A stretch of 64,000 nucleotides of DNA, taken from positions 29,004 through 93,003 of the forward strand of contig JACHLS010000015.1 of assembly GCA_014204635.1 (NCBI GenBank). Reading direction: 5' to 3'. Positions 39,896 through 49,038 of the stretch are shown piece by piece. The position numbers and the translations under genes were made by a program. The number at the start of each line of letters is the position of its first letter. Positions within the stretch are counted from its first letter, which is position 1. Below the pieces are notes generated by a model. That model worked only from the letters and a program-made list of their open reading frames with translations. It did not search any database and had not been told where the DNA came from. This DNA is from Sporosarcina luteola. Its GTDB lineage: Bacteria > Bacillota > Bacilli > Bacillales_A > Planococcaceae.

Positions 39896-40788
39896 CTAGA
39901 ATGGAAAATGAAAAGCCGAACAGTGATGTAGAAGTTGTCATCATCACCGGAATGTCCGGAGCGGGCAAAACAGTCGCGATGCAAAGCTTTGAGGATTTAG
40001 GGTTTTATTGCATCGACAATTTGCCGCCAGAACTGATGGTTACATTCTTGGATTTGATGATGAGATCGGAAACGAAAATGCGTCGTATTGCGGCTGTCAT
40101 GGATACACGCGGCGGCGATTTGTTTGATTCGCTTATCGGCGCGTTGGATGACCTGAACAAGATGGAAGGCGTCTCCGTCCAGCTGCTATTCTTGGATGCG
40201 GAAGACGAAACATTGGTCAGACGGTACAAAGAGACCCGGCGTTCGCATCCATTGGCTGAAGGCGGCCTGCCGCTCACCGGCATTCGCAAGGAGCGGCTGC
40301 TGCTGTCAGAATTGAAAGGCCGTGCGCGCTCCATTTATAACACGTCCAAGCTGAAGCCGAGAGAGCTGCGGGAGAAGATAATGGCTGAATTCTCTTCCAA
40401 AGGCAGCACGTTATTCACAGTCAACTTCATCTCCTTCGGTTTTAAACATGGTATGCCGATTGATGCGGATGTCGTGTTCGATGTCCGGTTTTTGCCAAAC
40501 CCCTATTACATCCAGGAGTTGAAACCGAAAACCGGGTTGGAATCGGAAGTCTCGGAATATGTCTTGAAATGGAATGATACCCAGCTGTTGATTGAGAAAT
40601 TGACGGATCTGTTCAAATTTCTCATTCCGCAATATAAAAATGAGGGGAAATCCCAAGTGGTCATCGCGTTTGGCTGCACTGGGGGCCAGCATCGTTCGGT
40701 CACGTTAGCTGAATACTTCGGCAAACGGTTCAAGGAAGAATACCAGACGATTATCACCCATCGGGATATTGAGAAAAGAAAGGGTTGA
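39892..40788 (+). CDS. rapZ: RNase adapter/nucleotide-binding protein RapZ (YvcJ)
   Basis: 298 residues. P-loop [38 protein letters not shown], and the C-terminal [13 protein letters not shown] 39892 overlaps the yvcI stop and has GGAG well placed; ATG 39901 is an alternative. In B. subtilis YvcJ binds and hydrolyses GTP and affects competence; in E. coli RapZ senses UDP-GlcNAc precursors. Confidence 0.95.
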   Translation: MTRMENEKPNSDVEVVIITGMSGAGKTVAMQSFEDLGFYCIDNLPPELMVTFLDLMMRSETKMRRIAAVMDTRGGDLFDSLIGALDDLNKMEGVSVQLLFLDAEDETLVRRYKETRRSHPLAEGGLPLTGIRKERLLLSELKGRARSIYNTSKLKPRELREKIMAEFSSKGSTLFTVNFISFGFKHGMPIDADVVFDVRFLPNPYYIQELKPKTGLESEVSEYVLKWNDTQLLIEKLTDLFKFLIPQYKNEGKSQVVIAFGCTGGQHRSVTLAEYFGKRFKEEYQTIITHRDIEKRKG

Positions 40789-40792
40789 CAAC

Positions 40793-41767
40793 ATGATGCA
40801 ATCCGGTAAAATGAAAAAAATTGTCGTCTTCGGTGGCGGAACCGGGTTGTCCACATTGCTCCGCGGGTTGAAAAAGTTCCCCGTCGAATTGACTGCAGTA
40901 GTGACTGTGGCTGACGACGGGGGAAGTTCTGGGAGATTATTGGATCAATATAATATTCCACCTCCTGGTGATATCCGCCAAGTAATGGCAGCGCTTTCAG
41001 ATGTTGAGCCGCTGATTGAGAAGATGTTCCAATATCGTTTTGCGACGTCCGATGATCTTAAAGGCCATTCGCTCGGCAATTTGATGCTTGCTGCTCTGAC
41101 CGACATCACCGGGGATTTTGCCCGGGCGATCGAGAAGATGGGCAGGGTGTTGAACATCAAAGGAAAAGTCCTGCCGGCTGCCAATCAACGAATTACGTTG
41201 CATGCGGAACTGGATGATGGGACAATAGTGACGGGAGAATCGAAAATTCCCGTCTATGGAAGTAAAATAAGAAGAGTGTATTTGTCACCGCAAGAAGTCG
41301 AGCCACTGCCGGAAACGGTGGAAGCGATACGACAAGCGGACTTGATCATTTTCGGACCGGGCAGCCTATACACAAGCATTCTCCCGACCATCTTGGTGCG
41401 GGACATACGGGATGCGGTTGTGGCAGCTGCGGCGAAAAAAATATACATCGGCAATCTGACAACGCAAGCGGGCGAGACCTACCGCTATACGGCTTCAGAG
41501 CATGTGAAGGCATTGCATGAGCATGCGGAAACAAATTTTATCGATACGGTTCTTTTGAATGCGACGGATTTATCAGCCGAACTGGAAAGCAACGGACTTG
41601 CAGGTCAAGTATGGCAAGTGGAAAATGATATTGAGGTATTGCAAGAATTCGTGCCTCGTACATTTGTCGAGCCCATTTCAATTGTAACCGGCGACAGGGT
41701 CATCCATGACGCGGACAAAGTGGCCTCATGGGTAATGGATTTTATAGAAAATGAAACGGCCCGTTAA
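40793..41767 (+). CDS. yvcK: Gluconeogenesis factor YvcK (MgfK)
   Basis: 324 residues, UPF0052/CofD fold. N-terminal VVFGGGTGLSTLLRGLK, then ADDGGSSGRL, FGPGSLYTSI, GNLTTQ. YvcK binds UDP-sugars and is needed for growth and cell shape on gluconeogenic substrates. ATG 40793 or 40796 after AAAGG. Confidence 0.95.
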   Translation: MMQSGKMKKIVVFGGGTGLSTLLRGLKKFPVELTAVVTVADDGGSSGRLLDQYNIPPPGDIRQVMAALSDVEPLIEKMFQYRFATSDDLKGHSLGNLMLAALTDITGDFARAIEKMGRVLNIKGKVLPAANQRITLHAELDDGTIVTGESKIPVYGSKIRRVYLSPQEVEPLPETVEAIRQADLIIFGPGSLYTSILPTILVRDIRDAVVAAAAKKIYIGNLTTQAGETYRYTASEHVKALHEHAETNFIDTVLLNATDLSAELESNGLAGQVWQVENDIEVLQEFVPRTFVEPISIVTGDRVIHDADKVASWVMDFIENETAR

Positions 41768-41797
41768 CATGTCGAAGTGCCGGGAAAGGGGTTTATC

Positions 41798-42739
41798 ATG
41801 TCTTTTGCGGCAGAAGTAAAGAAGGAATTGACGCAAGTGGAGTCGGATGCCTGTTGCATCAAAGCCGAAATTTCGGCATTCATCCGGATGAACGGCGCAT
41901 TATCCTTCTCGAACAAACAGCTGAGCCTGGATGTTCAAACAGAAAACGCGGCGATTGCCAGACGGTTGTATTCCAATGTGAAGAAGCTGTATCCTTATAA
42001 GGTGGAATTGCTCGTACGAAAAAAGATGAGACTGAAAAAGAACAATATATACATATGTAGAATTAGGGAAGGTGCCAAACAGCTTCTCGAGGATTTGTAT
42101 ATTTTGACTGGCACATTTCAGTTTAACAATGAGATTGCTGCTCCCTTAGTTGAGAATGACTGTTGCAAACGAGCATATTTGAGAGGTGCCTTCCTTGCGG
42201 GCGGGTCGGTGAACAACCCTGAGACATCTTCTTACCATTTGGAGATGTTCTCTTTCTATAAAGAGCATAGTGAAGCGCTAGTGGATCTGATGAATGGTTT
42301 TTATTTAAATGCTAAATCAATCGAGCGGAAAAAAGGATATATCGCTTACTTGAAAGAGGCAGAGAAGATTTCGGATTTCCTTAGTCTGATCGGCGCTCAT
42401 GTTTCCTTAATGAAATTTGAGGACGTGCGGATTTTGAGGGATATGCGGAATAGCGTCAACCGGCTCGTGAACTGCGAGACCGCCAACCTGAACAAAACAA
42501 TCGGCGCGGCACAAAGGCAAGTGGAGAATATTAAATTCATTGAAAGTACGATCGGGATCGATCAATTGCCGGATCGTTTGCAGGAAATCGCCCGGCTGCG
42601 CGTGGAATATCAAGATGTGACCCTCAAGGAATTGGGGGAGATGGTCTCCGGAGGACCGGTCAGTAAATCTGGAGTGAATCATCGGCTGCGGAAGATTGAA
42701 GAAATTGCGGATAAACTCCGAGGCGGCGGTATTCAATAA
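41798..42739 (+). CDS. whiA: DNA-binding protein WhiA (YvcL)
   Basis: 313 residues from ATG 41798 ([13 protein letters not shown]), GAAAGGGG upstream. An LAGLIDADG-like fold ([14 protein letters not shown]) plus C-terminal HTH ([20 protein letters not shown]). WhiA influences chromosome segregation and cell division in B. subtilis. Confidence 0.95.
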   Translation: MSFAAEVKKELTQVESDACCIKAEISAFIRMNGALSFSNKQLSLDVQTENAAIARRLYSNVKKLYPYKVELLVRKKMRLKKNNIYICRIREGAKQLLEDLYILTGTFQFNNEIAAPLVENDCCKRAYLRGAFLAGGSVNNPETSSYHLEMFSFYKEHSEALVDLMNGFYLNAKSIERKKGYIAYLKEAEKISDFLSLIGAHVSLMKFEDVRILRDMRNSVNRLVNCETANLNKTIGAAQRQVENIKFIESTIGIDQLPDRLQEIARLRVEYQDVTLKELGEMVSGGPVSKSGVNHRLRKIEEIADKLRGGGIQ

Positions 42740-42775
42740 TAGATGAAATCAGTGAGTGGAGAGGAGCCAAGTGTT

Positions 42776-43033
42776 ATGGTGGAAAAAACAGTCGAAGTGA
42801 AAATGAAAACCGGGTTGCAAGCTAGGCAAGCAGCTTTGTTTGTACAAGAGGCAAACCGATTCTCAGCGGACGTATTCTTAAAGAAGGACGAGCGTCAAGT
42901 GAACGCCAAAAGCATCATGGGCATCATGAGCCTGGCGGTTGCAAGAGGGACGTCCATCACATTAATGGCAGATGGCGTAGACGAAGAAAAAGCTTTAGAT
43001 ACGCTTTCTGCGTTAGTGGAGAAAGAAAACTGA
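42776..43033 (+). CDS. crh: Catabolite repression HPr-like protein Crh
   Basis: 85 residues from ATG 42776, GAGAGGAGCC upstream. HPr fold. The position of HPr His15 is glutamine (TGLQARQAA), so it cannot take part in PTS phosphotransfer, while the regulatory serine is kept in NAKSIMGIMSLA. P-Ser-Crh is a CcpA co-repressor. This Q-for-H change separates Crh from HPr. Confidence 0.95.
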   Translation: MVEKTVEVKMKTGLQARQAALFVQEANRFSADVFLKKDERQVNAKSIMGIMSLAVARGTSITLMADGVDEEKALDTLSALVEKEN

Positions 43034-43042
43034 TCGCATACA

Positions 43043-43085
43043 AGCGCTGGACGGCAGAGACTGCCATGCCAGCGCTCCTGTTTGA
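43043..43085 (+). terminator. Terminator after crh
   Basis: AGCGCTGG-CGGCAG paired with CTGCC-CCAGCGCT, then CCTGTTT. A second hairpin (GAAACCGTT/AACGGTTTC) follows at about 43102-43134. Confidence 0.7.
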
Positions 43086-43136
43086 TTACATGAGAAGAGA
43101 TAGAAACCGTTTCTTTATGGAGGAACGGTTTCTTCC

Positions 43137-43183
43137 AAATAAAAAATACTTTATCCAGAAAGAATCTGAATAAAGTATTTGTA
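43137..43183 (-). terminator. Terminator of the tRNA-Arg gene
   Basis: On the minus strand, AATACTTTAT pairs with ATAAAGTATT, followed by TTTTATTT. Confidence 0.8.
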
Positions 43184-43185
43184 GA

Positions 43186-43257
43186 CGCCCTCGGCAGGAG
43201 TCGAACCCACATTTCAAGAACCGGAATCTTGCGTGCTATCCATTGCACCACGAGGGC
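43186..43257 (-). tRNA. tRNA-Arg (anticodon CCG)
   Basis: 72-nt cloverleaf on the minus strand: acceptor GCCCTCG/CGAGGGC with discriminator G, D-arm GTGC...GCAC, anticodon arm CAAGA-TTCCGGT-TCTTG with anticodon CCG, and a TTCGACT T-loop. The 3' CCA is not encoded. Lies between crh and clpP. Confidence 0.95.
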
Positions 43258-43344
43258 ATATCGAGTATCCATATCTGTAACGGACAAGTTTCATTATACA
43301 AAAGAAGTGGAATGAATGCAATAGGTTTTTTACAATGCATTATA

Positions 43345-43361
43345 TTTGACCATTGTTGACT
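43345..43361 (+). promoter_or_regulatory. CtsR operator overlapping the clpP promoter
   Basis: TTTGACC-ATT-GTTGACT compares with the CtsR tandem heptad TTTGACC-NTN-TTTGACC (two mismatches). It overlaps a -35 TTGACC; -10 TATGAT lies at 43370-43375 with 18-bp spacing. Confidence 0.75.
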
Positions 43362-43441
43362 ATAATAGGTATGATAAAGGTACAGTTGAAATACACTTTC
43401 AACAGACCGATGGCAACATCCACCTAAAAGGAGGAAATGAA

Positions 43442-44044
43442 ATGAATTTAATACCTACAGTTATTGAGCAAACGAATCGCGGAGAACGCGCATACGACAT
43501 TTACTCCCGTCTATTGAAAGACCGGATCATCATGCTTGGAAGCGCGATCGACGACAATGTCGCAAACTCCATTGTAGCACAATTACTATTCTTAGAAGCG
43601 GAAGATCCAGAAAAAGATGTCTCCATCTACATTAACAGCCCGGGCGGCAGCATCACAGCCGGTATGGCGATCTATGACACGATGCAATTCATCAAACCGG
43701 ACATCCAAACGATTTGTATCGGGATGGCAGCTTCTATGGGATCATTCCTCTTGACAGCCGGTACGAAAGGCAAGCGGTATGCATTGCCGAACGCCGAAGT
43801 CATGATTCACCAGCCACTTGGCGGTGCACAAGGGCAAGCGACAGAAATTGAAATTGCGGCGAAACGCATTCTCTTCCTTCGCGAAAAACTAAACACGATC
43901 CTATCCGAGCGCACAGGCCAACCGGTCGAAGTGATCGCGAAAGATACAGATCGCGACAACTTCATGACAGCGGAGCGCGCGAAAGAGTATGGTCTCATCG
44001 ACCACATCATCACAAGAAGCGATATGAAAGATCTGACAAAATAA
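43442..44044 (+). CDS. clpP: ATP-dependent Clp protease proteolytic subunit
   Basis: 200 residues from ATG 43442 ([19 protein letters not shown]), AAAAGGAGG upstream; the frame is open further 5' through the promoter region. Catalytic Ser in GMAASMG, His in MIHQPLGG, Asp in TDRDNFM. Forms the 14-mer core used with ClpX, ClpC or ClpE. Confidence 0.98.
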   Translation: MNLIPTVIEQTNRGERAYDIYSRLLKDRIIMLGSAIDDNVANSIVAQLLFLEAEDPEKDVSIYINSPGGSITAGMAIYDTMQFIKPDIQTICIGMAASMGSFLLTAGTKGKRYALPNAEVMIHQPLGGAQGQATEIEIAAKRILFLREKLNTILSERTGQPVEVIAKDTDRDNFMTAERAKEYGLIDHIITRSDMKDLTK

Positions 44045-44055
44045 GATTGTGGTGG

Positions 44056-44090
44056 GCGGCTATCCTCATAACCGGAGGGTAGCCGCTTTT
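44056..44090 (+). terminator. Terminator after clpP
   Basis: GCGGCTATCCTC pairs with GAGGGTAGCCGC, then TTTT. Confidence 0.88.
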
Positions 44091-44130
44091 ACGTCTAATT
44101 GATTGAGCCATGGCGTAAGCTACAAAAAGG

Positions 44131-44157
44131 TGAAACTTTTTTACGGCCCAGCCAGTA
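44131..44157 (+). promoter_or_regulatory. Candidate ECF-sigma promoter upstream of lemA
   Basis: TGAAAC, 17-bp spacer, AGTA; close to the sigma-W pattern TGAAAC-N16-17-CGTA with one mismatch. Confidence 0.3.
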
Positions 44158-44233
44158 GAATTACATACCGAACGTTTCAGAGGAACCGGTAATCGGGTAC
44201 AAGTAACGTATTGATGAAAGAGGAGTGGATACA

Positions 44234-44812
44234 ATGAAAAAGGTATTAGGACCGATAGCGGTCATCATCGGAATCATTGTCGTGCTCGGTATCATACTCG
44301 TGCCGAGTTACAATAAGTTTGTAAATTTAGATGAAGATGTCGATCAATCGTATGCACAGGTGGAAAACCAATTGCAGCGACGGCTGGATTTGATTCCGAA
44401 CCTAGTGAATACGGCTAAAGGGTATAAAGTCCATGAAGAGAAGGTCTTCAAAGACATCGCAGATGCGCGGTCACGACTGGCAGGTGCGCAGGGACCTGAG
44501 GAGCAGGCAGCGGCGAACGACAATTTGTCATCAGCGCTTGGACGTCTGCTGGTCGTTCAGGAAAGTTATCCCGAATTAAAAGCGGATAAACAATTTATCC
44601 GGCTCATGGATGAACTCGCCGGCACCGAAAACCGAATCGGCGTCGCACGCAAAGACTACAACGATGTAGTGGCAAATTACAACCGACAAACCAAGCGCTT
44701 CCCGGGGAAACTCGTCGCCTCCATTTTCGGCTTCGATGAAAAAGAATATTTCAAAGCAGACCCAGCTGCAAGCGAAGCGCCTAAAGTCGATTTTGGAGAT
44801 GATCAAGACTGA
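44234..44812 (+). CDS. LemA-family protein
   Basis: 192 residues from ATG 44234, GAGGAGTGG upstream. N-terminal membrane anchor (AVIIGIIVVLGIILVP) followed by the LemA coiled domain (VENQLQRRLDLIPNLVNTAK; AVARKDYNDV-like GVARKDYNDVVANYN). Paired with a TPM-domain gene, a common combination. Function unknown; envelope role likely. Confidence 0.9.
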   Translation: MKKVLGPIAVIIGIIVVLGIILVPSYNKFVNLDEDVDQSYAQVENQLQRRLDLIPNLVNTAKGYKVHEEKVFKDIADARSRLAGAQGPEEQAAANDNLSSALGRLLVVQESYPELKADKQFIRLMDELAGTENRIGVARKDYNDVVANYNRQTKRFPGKLVASIFGFDEKEYFKADPAASEAPKVDFGDDQD

Positions 44813-45639
44813 TGCGCACCGCATCCCGCTTCATCCTGATGGCCCTCATGCTAGTGGCGGCCATCCTGCCGGGACGGGCATTGGCAGCGGATGTCCCTCC
44901 TTGGAATGACTATGATGAGTATGTACAAGATCACGCGAACGTCTTATCAGCAGAGCAAAAAGCAGAATTGAACCGGCTAGGGAAACAGTTGAATGACGCG
45001 ACATCGGCTGAGTTGGCGATTCTAACATTGCCAAACATCGGTGACGAGGCCGTTGAGGAATTTGCGACTCGGGCGCTTCGTGAGTACAATCTCGGTAAAA
45101 AGGGGCAGGACAATGGAGCCCTCCTCGTTGTCACAACTGAAAAAAGGTTTGACGAGGATAAGAGATGGTTTCATTTAACAGTAGGATACGGCTTGGAAGG
45201 TGCGCTCCCCGATGGCAAAGTAGGGGGTCTCATAGATGACGTCGCCATGCCCTATCTGGAAGAAATTAACCCACCAAGACCCGATTTAGCCATAACAGAA
45301 GCATATAAAACATTCTACAATGAAATTGCGAAAGAATATGACTGGGATGGCAAAGTGGACGTCCAAACGGTCGAACCTCAAAATGATGACGGCGGCTTAG
45401 GCATCCCAGGTCCTATTATCTTCTTGATTGTGATATATCTTCTCTTCCGCATGTTTGGAGGTGGAGGTGGCCGCGGTGGCGGCCCAGGCAGACGCAGCAG
45501 ATCGCGCGGTCCAATTTTCTTCCCAGGCTCATTTGGCGGAGGAGGCGGTTTCGGCGGCGGTGGTGGCTTCGGCGGAGGCGGCGGATTCTCCGGCGGCGGT
45601 GGCTCCGGTGGCGGAGGCGGCGCAGGACGAAGCTGGTAA
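44812..45639 (+). CDS. TPM-domain (YgcG-like) secreted/membrane protein
   Basis: 275 residues, start overlapping the lemA stop by one base (TGATG). Signal peptide ending GRALA-A, TPM domain (YVQDHANVLSAEQKAELNRL to about residue 185), one transmembrane helix (PIIFLIVIYLLFRMF), then a glycine-rich tail of about 55 residues ending GAGRSW. TPM domains occur in photosystem repair and envelope proteins; the bacterial LemA-TPM pair has no firm role. Confidence 0.9.
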   Translation: MRTASRFILMALMLVAAILPGRALAADVPPWNDYDEYVQDHANVLSAEQKAELNRLGKQLNDATSAELAILTLPNIGDEAVEEFATRALREYNLGKKGQDNGALLVVTTEKRFDEDKRWFHLTVGYGLEGALPDGKVGGLIDDVAMPYLEEINPPRPDLAITEAYKTFYNEIAKEYDWDGKVDVQTVEPQNDDGGLGIPGPIIFLIVIYLLFRMFGGGGGRGGGPGRRSRSRGPIFFPGSFGGGGGFGGGGGFGGGGGFSGGGGSGGGGGAGRSW

Positions 45640-45649
45640 TGAATACAGG

Positions 45650-45682
45650 CATCCAATCCTTTCATGGGTTGGATGTTTTTTG
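45650..45682 (+). terminator. Terminator after the TPM gene
   Basis: CATCCAA pairs with TTGGATG, then TTTTTT. Confidence 0.8.
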
Positions 45683-45739
45683 TTTGGATTGAATTAAACA
45701 GCAGGTGAACGGACTGACGCACGGGCAAAGTCTTGGAAC

Positions 45740-46350
45740 CGCGCATAAACAACCTCCACCCGCGCATACAGCCACATTTTAACCAACGGCATTGGATGAT
45801 TGAGTGTCACCTTGTAACAAAACCGAGAATGGTCAAGTGCATTCTGCGCGAAAGAATAAGCCAACCATCTATTGTACTCCCCACGTAGCGAGTGAATCTC
45901 TAGTAACAAGCCCGGCGCGCATAAAGTAGTCGTACCCACGCATAAGCGAAGTGCAGCCGCGCAAACGTCAGCTGTACCCGCGCATAAGCCACCTTCACCC
46001 GCGCATAAAGGTGTGCAGGCGAGCATAAGAGGTGCTCACCCGCGCATACAGCCACATTTTAGCCAATGGCACTGGATAATTTAGTGTCACCTTGTAAAAA
46101 AAACTGAATGGTCAAGAGCATTCTTCGCGAAAGAATAAGCCAACCATCTATTGTACTCCCCGCGTAGCGAGTGAGCCCCTAGTCTAGCCACGCGCGCGTA
46201 AAGTAGTAGTACCCGCGCATAACCGTTATCCATCCGCGCATACGGCAGCCGTACCCGTGCATAACCAACTTTCATCCGCGCATAAGAGGTACTCATCCGC
46301 GCATAAGAGGTACTCACCCGCGCATACAGCAGGCAAACCCGCGCATAAAC
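45740..46350 (-). repeat. Composite repeat: 21-bp phased GCGCAT arrays separated by two ~145-bp cores
   Basis: On this strand the motif CGCGCATAA begins at 45740 and 45761; then core 1 (about 45771-45910); then at 45916, 45937, 45958, 45979, 46000, 46020 and 46041; then core 2 (about 46051-46190); then at 46214, 46235, 46256, 46277, 46298, 46319 and 46340. Spacing is exactly 21 bp except one 20-bp step. The ~11 bp between motifs vary. The two cores are close copies (both contain CCAACCATCTATTGTACTCC and TTAGTGTCACC/TGAGTGTCACC). Read on the minus strand, they share GAATGC, CTTGACCATTC and flanking bases with the repeats at 5.3-6.1 kb. Nothing else is seen in the 45640-46447 gap apart from the terminator and promoter listed. 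Confidence 0.9.
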
Positions 46351-46382
46351 TCCCCTCCTCTTTCCCCCTAAACATCCTCCAC

Positions 46383-46412
46383 TTGTTCTCTCGCTCATAA
46401 TTCCGCTATAAT
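46383..46412 (+). promoter_or_regulatory. Promoter of the glutaredoxin-like gene
   Basis: TTGTTC, 18-bp spacer, TATAAT, 36 bp before the ATG. Confidence 0.75.
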
Positions 46413-46447
46413 CAACCCATACAAAACAAGAACGAGGGTGGAAGCAA

Positions 46448-46681
46448 ATGCATGTGACATTTTACACAAGACCCGGGTGTCCTTTATGCGAGGACGCGGA
46501 AGCGATGATGAAGCTGGCGCAGGAGGATGTGCCTCTTACGTGGACGACAGTCAACATTGAGGAGGACGATCAAGCTCACGAGAAGTATATGCTGATGATT
46601 CCGGTGATCGAGAAAGATGGCGAGGTTTTATATTATGGATCGATCGGTTATATTGACATATTATATTTGTTTGAAAAATGA
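46448..46681 (+). CDS. Glutaredoxin-family protein
   Basis: 77 residues, thioredoxin fold. The redox motif is CPLC in YTRPGCPLCEDA, followed by MIPVIEKDGEVL with the cis-proline. Preceded by its own promoter and a GAGGGTGG ribosome site, and placed upstream of cggR. Probable cytosolic thiol-disulfide protein; partner unknown. Confidence 0.85.
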   Translation: MHVTFYTRPGCPLCEDAEAMMKLAQEDVPLTWTTVNIEEDDQAHEKYMLMIPVIEKDGEVLYYGSIGYIDILYLFEK

Positions 46682-46718
46682 AAGGAATAGGTATACAATA
46701 AATACAAGATCTATTTTT

Positions 46719-46765
46719 TTGACTTAGGTGGGACAAAAATAAATTAGTGGGACATTTTTAGTCCA
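46719..46765 (+). promoter_or_regulatory. CggR operator/promoter region
   Basis: Two direct TGGGACA elements at 46729 and 46748, the second facing GTCC at 46761-46764. This resembles the CggR operator of B. subtilis (CGGGACN6TGTC twice), but the repeat period here is 19 bp, not 20. A TTGACT at 46719 could be the -35; no good -10 stands out. Confidence 0.6.
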
Positions 46766-46784
46766 TAGAAAAGAGGGGCTTTCA

Positions 46785-47825
46785 TTGAACTCGGATTTCC
46801 TCGAAGCGCAACGGAAGCTTGTGCCTGAAATGATGGATCTCATGCAACAGCGATATAGTGCATTAAAATTGATAGAAATGAGCGGGCCGATCGGGAGGAG
46901 GCAGCTGGGCCAAGTGGCGAGGCTGTCGGAACGGGAGGCGCGCAATGTGCTGGAGGCACTTCGGGATGCGGGGTTGATTCGCATTGAGAAGGAAGGGGCC
47001 ACGGTGACGGAGGAAGGCAGGCAAATGCTATCCTCGCTGCGTACTAGTATGGATGATTGGTCGGGACGCAATACGCTCGGCAGATATTTGGGGCAGACGA
47101 TCGGCATCCGGAAAGTGATTGTCGTCCCTGGTGACTCTGATGCGAACGCTTCGGTGAAAGCTGTCATTGGCAAAGAGGCGGCGGAGCAATTCATTTCCTT
47201 GATCGGCGACGGACGAATCGTGGCTGTCACGGGCGGCAGTTCGGTTGCGGCGATCCCTCCCCATATTGCCAAGTTTCCTGAAGCTGAGCGCTTAAAGTTT
47301 ATAGCGGCCAGAGGGGGCGTCGGGGAGGATATCGGCTTGCAGGCGAATGTCATTTCGGCTTTATTTGCCCAAGCTTGCGGCGCGACCTATAGCACGTTTT
47401 ATTATCCGGAAACATTGAGCGAAGAAGCGCATGAGGTGTTCCGAAAAGAACCGGCGGCGCTGGAGATGATGGCGCTGTACGAGAAGACGGATTGCGTCCT
47501 GCATGGGATTGGCGATGCGAAAAAGATGGCGGCGATACGAAATTCATCCAAAGAGGAATTGGAATTGCTGGAACAGGGGAAAGCTCTTGGAGAGGCATTC
47601 GGTTATTATTTTGATGAAAACGGAAATGTCGTGTATCGATTGCGGACGGTCGGCATCCAGACCGAACAATTGGAAGATGTCCCGCTGTTAATTGCGGTGG
47701 CAGGCGGTGCAAGCAAAGCAGCTGCGATCTTAGCCTATATGGCAAGCGCGCCTCGGCAAACGATTTTAGTGACCGATGAAGGGGCCGCTTTAGAAATGCA
47801 ACAGATAGTACGTAAAAATACTTAA
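46785..47825 (+). CDS. cggR: Central glycolytic genes regulator CggR
   Basis: 346 residues (B. subtilis 340), TTG start after AGAGGGGC. N-terminal winged HTH (GRRQLGQVARLSEREARNVL), then a SorC-type sugar-phosphate-binding domain (TGGSSVAAIPPHI, GIGDAKKM). It represses the gap operon and is released by fructose-1,6-bisphosphate. First gene of the operon it controls. Confidence 0.95.
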   Translation: MNSDFLEAQRKLVPEMMDLMQQRYSALKLIEMSGPIGRRQLGQVARLSEREARNVLEALRDAGLIRIEKEGATVTEEGRQMLSSLRTSMDDWSGRNTLGRYLGQTIGIRKVIVVPGDSDANASVKAVIGKEAAEQFISLIGDGRIVAVTGGSSVAAIPPHIAKFPEAERLKFIAARGGVGEDIGLQANVISALFAQACGATYSTFYYPETLSEEAHEVFRKEPAALEMMALYEKTDCVLHGIGDAKKMAAIRNSSKEELELLEQGKALGEAFGYYFDENGNVVYRLRTVGIQTEQLEDVPLLIAVAGGASKAAAILAYMASAPRQTILVTDEGAALEMQQIVRKNT

Positions 47826-47843
47826 CATATGGAGGTCATTCAC

Positions 47844-48851
47844 ATGACATTGAAAATGGCGATCAACGGATTTGGACGAATTGGTAGAGTGGTATTTCGG
47901 GAAGCAATAGCACATGACGATATCGAAATCGTCGCTGTCAACGATTTAACAGACGCTGCGATGCTAGCGCATTTGCTCAAGTATGACTCCGTGCACGGAA
48001 TTTTCGATGCAGAAGTCGGATCGGATGAAAATCATCTTGTCGTCAACGGCAAAAAAATCCGTGTATACGCTGAAAAAGATCCTTCCGCGTTGCCTTGGAA
48101 AGAGCTAGAGGTAGATGTAGTTATCGAATCAACAGGCGTCTTCCGCGACCAAAAAGGTCTTCAAAAGCATATCGATGCAGGAGCGAAAAAAGTTATCCTG
48201 TCAGCTCCGGCAAAAGGCGATATCAAAACATTGGTGATGGGCGTCAACCACAAGGAATACGATGCAGGTTCCGACCATATCGTATCGAACGCTTCTTGCA
48301 CGACAAACTGCCTGGCACCTGTCGTGAAAGTATTGAACGATGAGTTTGGCGTCAAGCGCGGCATGATGACTACAGTTCACTCGTACACAAATGACCAGCG
48401 TATTCTGGACTTGCCGCATGAAGATTACCGCCGTGCGCGCGCTGCTGCGGAATCCATGATTCCAACGACAACTGGCGCTGCATCTGCAGTTACGAAGGTT
48501 ATCCCTGAATTGAAAGGGAAGTTGGATGGCATGGCGGTCCGCGTTCCAACACCGAACGTGTCCCTCGTTGATTTCGTTGCGGAAGTCGGCAAGGAAGTGA
48601 CAGTCGAAGAAGTGAATGCGGCATTGAAAAACGCTTCTGAGAATGAATTGAAAGGTTTCTTGTATTACAATGAAATCCCGCTCGTGTCCCGCGACTACAA
48701 CGGCAACACAGCATCTTCCACAGTAGATGGCTTGTCCACAATGGTGCTAGATGGCAATATGGTGAAAGTCATTTCGTGGTACGACAATGAATCAGGATAC
48801 TCTGCACGCTGTATCGACTTGGCATTATACATGCAGCAACAAGGGTTCTAA
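47844..48851 (+). CDS. gapA: Glyceraldehyde-3-phosphate dehydrogenase
   Basis: 335 residues from ATG 47844, TATGGAGGTC upstream. NAD-binding NGFGRIGR, catalytic Cys in SNASCTTNCLAP, WYDNESGY near the end. Glycolytic enzyme. A strong terminator follows, separating cggR-gapA from pgk in part. Confidence 0.98.
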   Translation: MTLKMAINGFGRIGRVVFREAIAHDDIEIVAVNDLTDAAMLAHLLKYDSVHGIFDAEVGSDENHLVVNGKKIRVYAEKDPSALPWKELEVDVVIESTGVFRDQKGLQKHIDAGAKKVILSAPAKGDIKTLVMGVNHKEYDAGSDHIVSNASCTTNCLAPVVKVLNDEFGVKRGMMTTVHSYTNDQRILDLPHEDYRRARAAAESMIPTTTGAASAVTKVIPELKGKLDGMAVRVPTPNVSLVDFVAEVGKEVTVEEVNAALKNASENELKGFLYYNEIPLVSRDYNGNTASSTVDGLSTMVLDGNMVKVISWYDNESGYSARCIDLALYMQQQGF

Positions 48852-48899
48852 GCAAATCATAGCCAATCAATAACCTACGTCTTATAATGAAGATGGGTA

Positions 48900-48930
48900 G
48901 AGGAACGGATCAGCCCGTTCCTCTTTTTTT
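48900..48930 (+). terminator. Terminator after gapA
   Basis: GAGGAACGG pairs with CCGTTCCTC, then seven T, with outer GGTAGA/TCTACC pairing. Confidence 0.92.
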
Positions 48931-49038
48931 CTACCTTGTCCATACCGAATGATTAAAGGGATATGGTATGATTAGGCGGAATGGGATCTATTCCCCGCAA
49001 AAGGAAGTTACATTACATACGGAGGTGTGCTATTTTTC

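Noticed and set aside
43265..43441. N-terminal extension of ClpP from 43346
   Set aside because: The extension covers the CtsR box and promoter; ATG 43442 with AAAAGGAGG gives the standard length.
45378..45767. Proline-rich minus-strand ORF opposite the TPM gene
   Set aside because: It is the antisense of the glycine-rich tail of the TPM protein.
46214..46350. CRISPR array
   Set aside because: The repeated part is only about 10 bp and the spacers about 11 bp, far too short; no cas genes are present.
46087..46398. Minus-strand frame with YARV heptad repeats as a protein gene
   Set aside because: The repeat follows from the 21-bp DNA period; there is no ribosome site, a 20-bp step in the neighbouring run breaks the frame, and the related 5-kb repeats do not keep it.
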